From CAINEC01 sp046073825 (GTDB taxonomy: Bacteria > Bacteroidota > Bacteroidia > AKYH767-A > OLB10): a stretch of DNA of 15,214 nt. Positions within the stretch are counted from its first letter, which is position 1. The number at the start of each line of letters is the position of its first letter. The stretch is from NCBI GenBank assembly GCA_046073825.1, contig JBJTMY010000188.1, forward strand, positions 1 through 15,214, in the 5' to 3' direction. Shown one piece after another: positions 13,877-15,214 of this stretch. Under the pieces are notes generated by a model that ran no database searches, was not told where the DNA came from, and saw nothing but the letters and a program-made list of their open reading frames with translations. Made by a program: the position numbers and the translations under genes.

Positions 13877-15214
13877 TTACTTATTTCTTTGCATTTGAAC
13901 TTGAACAAACTTTTCCCATTCTTCCAGCTGATGATTTTTCATTACACGTGGGAATTTATTTTGTGCGCCAATTTTACCTTTACTTTCCATCCAATTTAAA
14001 AACACCTGATGAGGTAGCACATCAATGATAATATCTTTCAAAGCAGAGGTACGCTCCACGCGATAATCGTCATTTAACATTTTCAACTTTGCATCAATAA
14101 GTTCTTTCAATTGAGTTTCTGAGACGTGATTGTCGGTACCAATAAACCATTTATGTGCGAACATAGAACCATGCTTTACACCAGCAACGGTAAACTCATT
14201 GATTCGAATATTTAACTCTTCCGAAACCATTTCAATTGCCTTATTCATGTTGTCCACAGAAAGATGCTCTCCACATAGACTCAAATAATGTTTAGTACGA
14301 CCAGAGATAATGATTTCTGCTTTTTCTACATTAGTAAATTTTATCACATCACCACTCCAATAACGCCATGCACCTGAACAAGTTGAAAGAAGAATAGCAT
14401 ATTCCTCGTCAGGTTTTACTTCATCAATTAAAAAAGTTTTTGGTTTACGCACCAACTCTCCATCCCCATTAAAATTCTCCTCGTTAAAAGGAACAAATTC
14501 AAAGAATATTCCGTTGTTAGTTACCAGTTTCATAGAGCGATTTCCTTGCTCATCCTGATAAGCAATAAATCCTTCTGAAGCTAAATAGGTTTCAATACAA
14601 ATAAGGGGCTTGGCCACCAAAGTATCAAAGCTCTTGCGATAAGGTTCAAAGGAAACACCGCCATGCACATAGAGCGTTAAATTAGGCCAAAGTTCATGTA
14701 TGTTTTTAAGTTGATATCGATCAATGATTTTCTCGAGCAACAATTGACACCAAGCAGGCACACCTACTAAAATTCCAATGTCCCATTGTGGAGCAGTCTC
14801 CACAATTTCTTCTAGCTTGGTTGCCCAATCCGTTTCTTTAGCAATCTTTTTCCCTGGCTTATAAAAATGCTGAAACCAAAATGGAATTTTACTTGCCGTA
14901 ATACCACTCAGATCTCCTTCAAAATAAGATCCTTTTTGATTCAAATGTGTACTTCCGCCAAGCATTAATATTCCTTTCGAAAATAAATCGTCAGGCAAAC
15001 CCTGGTAACCACCTAAGGAAATAATCTGACGAAGGCTCGTACGTTGAATGGCTTTCACCATTTCGGTAGTAACAGGAATATGTTTACTTGAACTTTCACT
15101 CGTGCCACTACTTAATGCAAAATATTTTACTTTTCCTGGCCAACAAACATTCTCCTGATTGTGCAATGCTTTATTCCACCATTGTGCATAAATGGAATTG
15201 TAATCGTGTACAGG
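13877..15214 (-). CDS. GH3-family adenylate-forming enzyme, partial (start beyond right edge)
   Basis: The frame is open to the window edge, giving 445 residues of a protein that usually has about 500, so roughly the first 50-60 residues are missing. A TTG at 15166 is in frame but is not the start, because the conserved sequence PVHDYNSIYAQWWNKA continues upstream of it. GH3 proteins belong to the ANL superfamily and, in plants, join amino acids to acyl acids such as auxin through an acyl-adenylate. Motifs seen are the phosphate loop SSGTS (residues 35-39, after WPGKVKYFAL), YLASEGF (210-216) and YWSGDV (285-290). The C-terminal domain is present to the end, which reads QLEEWEKFVQVQMQRNK. Bacteroidota members are of unknown substrate. 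It lies 7 nt upstream of the GT2 gene. Confidence 0.92.
   Translation of the reverse strand, partial: PVHDYNSIYAQWWNKALHNQENVCWPGKVKYFALSSGTSESSSKHIPVTTEMVKAIQRTSLRQIISLGGYQGLPDDLFSKGILMLGGSTHLNQKGSYFEGDLSGITASKIPFWFQHFYKPGKKIAKETDWATKLEEIVETAPQWDIGILVGVPAWCQLLLEKIIDRYQLKNIHELWPNLTLYVHGGVSFEPYRKSFDTLVAKPLICIETYLASEGFIAYQDEQGNRSMKLVTNNGIFFEFVPFNEENFNGDGELVRKPKTFLIDEVKPDEEYAILLSTCSGAWRYWSGDVIKFTNVEKAEIIISGRTKHYLSLCGEHLSVDNMNKAIEMVSEELNIRINEFTVAGVKHGSMFAHKWFIGTDNHVSETQLKELIDAKLKMLNDDYRVERTSALKDIIIDVLPHQVFLNWMESKGKIGAQNKFPRVMKNHQLEEWEKFVQVQMQRNK

Noticed and set aside
15164..15166. TTG at 15166 as the GH3-family start
   Set aside because: The frame stays open to the window edge and the upstream residues (PVHDYNSIYAQWW) match the family, so the gene is truncated by the window, not started here.

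Overview
The window looks like ordinary chromosomal DNA from a member of the Bacteroidota, probably a flavobacterium-like or sphingobacterium-like lineage. The evidence is a low G+C content by eye, three exact TATATTTG boxes matching the Bacteroidota -7 promoter consensus TAnnTTTG, mostly absent Shine-Dalgarno sequences, and gene families typical of the phylum (a DUF6913-like protein between ligA and dapA, GH3-family enzymes, a RelE-partner antitoxin of a flavobacterial type). No species can be named from sequence alone.

Layout, left to right. (1) 1-2109, minus strand: a TetR/AcrR-type regulator followed, with a 1-nt TAATG stop/start overlap, by a type I ABC exporter that runs off the left edge. 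A 13-bp palindrome lies against the -7 box upstream of the regulator, so autoregulation of an export operon is likely. (2) 2329-2778, plus strand: an intact RelE-partner antitoxin and a RelE-type toxin broken by two frameshifts. (3) 2849-10866, minus strand: a tightly packed run read in the order kup, ligA, DUF6913-like gene, dapA, a secreted beta-sandwich/coiled-coil protein, panB and an RluA-type pseudouridine synthase. Gaps are about 0-21 nt and two junctions overlap. It joins K+ uptake, DNA ligation, lysine/peptidoglycan precursor synthesis, pantothenate synthesis and RNA modification, and is probably one transcription unit starting at the kup promoter. (4) 10976-11583, plus strand, divergent from kup: a four-helix membrane protein translationally coupled (ATGA) to a small CDGSH [2Fe-2S] protein. 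(5) 11580-15214, minus strand: a GH3-family adenylating enzyme (start beyond the right edge), a family 2 glycosyltransferase and a lipoprotein with an alpha/beta-hydrolase domain, spaced 7 and 10 nt apart.

No stretch above 300 bases lacks a gene; the largest gap is 2110-2328. I saw no tRNA, rRNA, CRISPR array, insertion sequence or prophage. Most of the content is housekeeping. The points most worth a second look are the decayed toxin beside an intact antitoxin, the operator-like palindromes at 2135-2147 and 10914-10927, the unrecognised secreted protein inside the dapA-panB operon, and the GH3/GT2/lipoprotein-hydrolase trio. I did not find a convincing undescribed multi-gene system.
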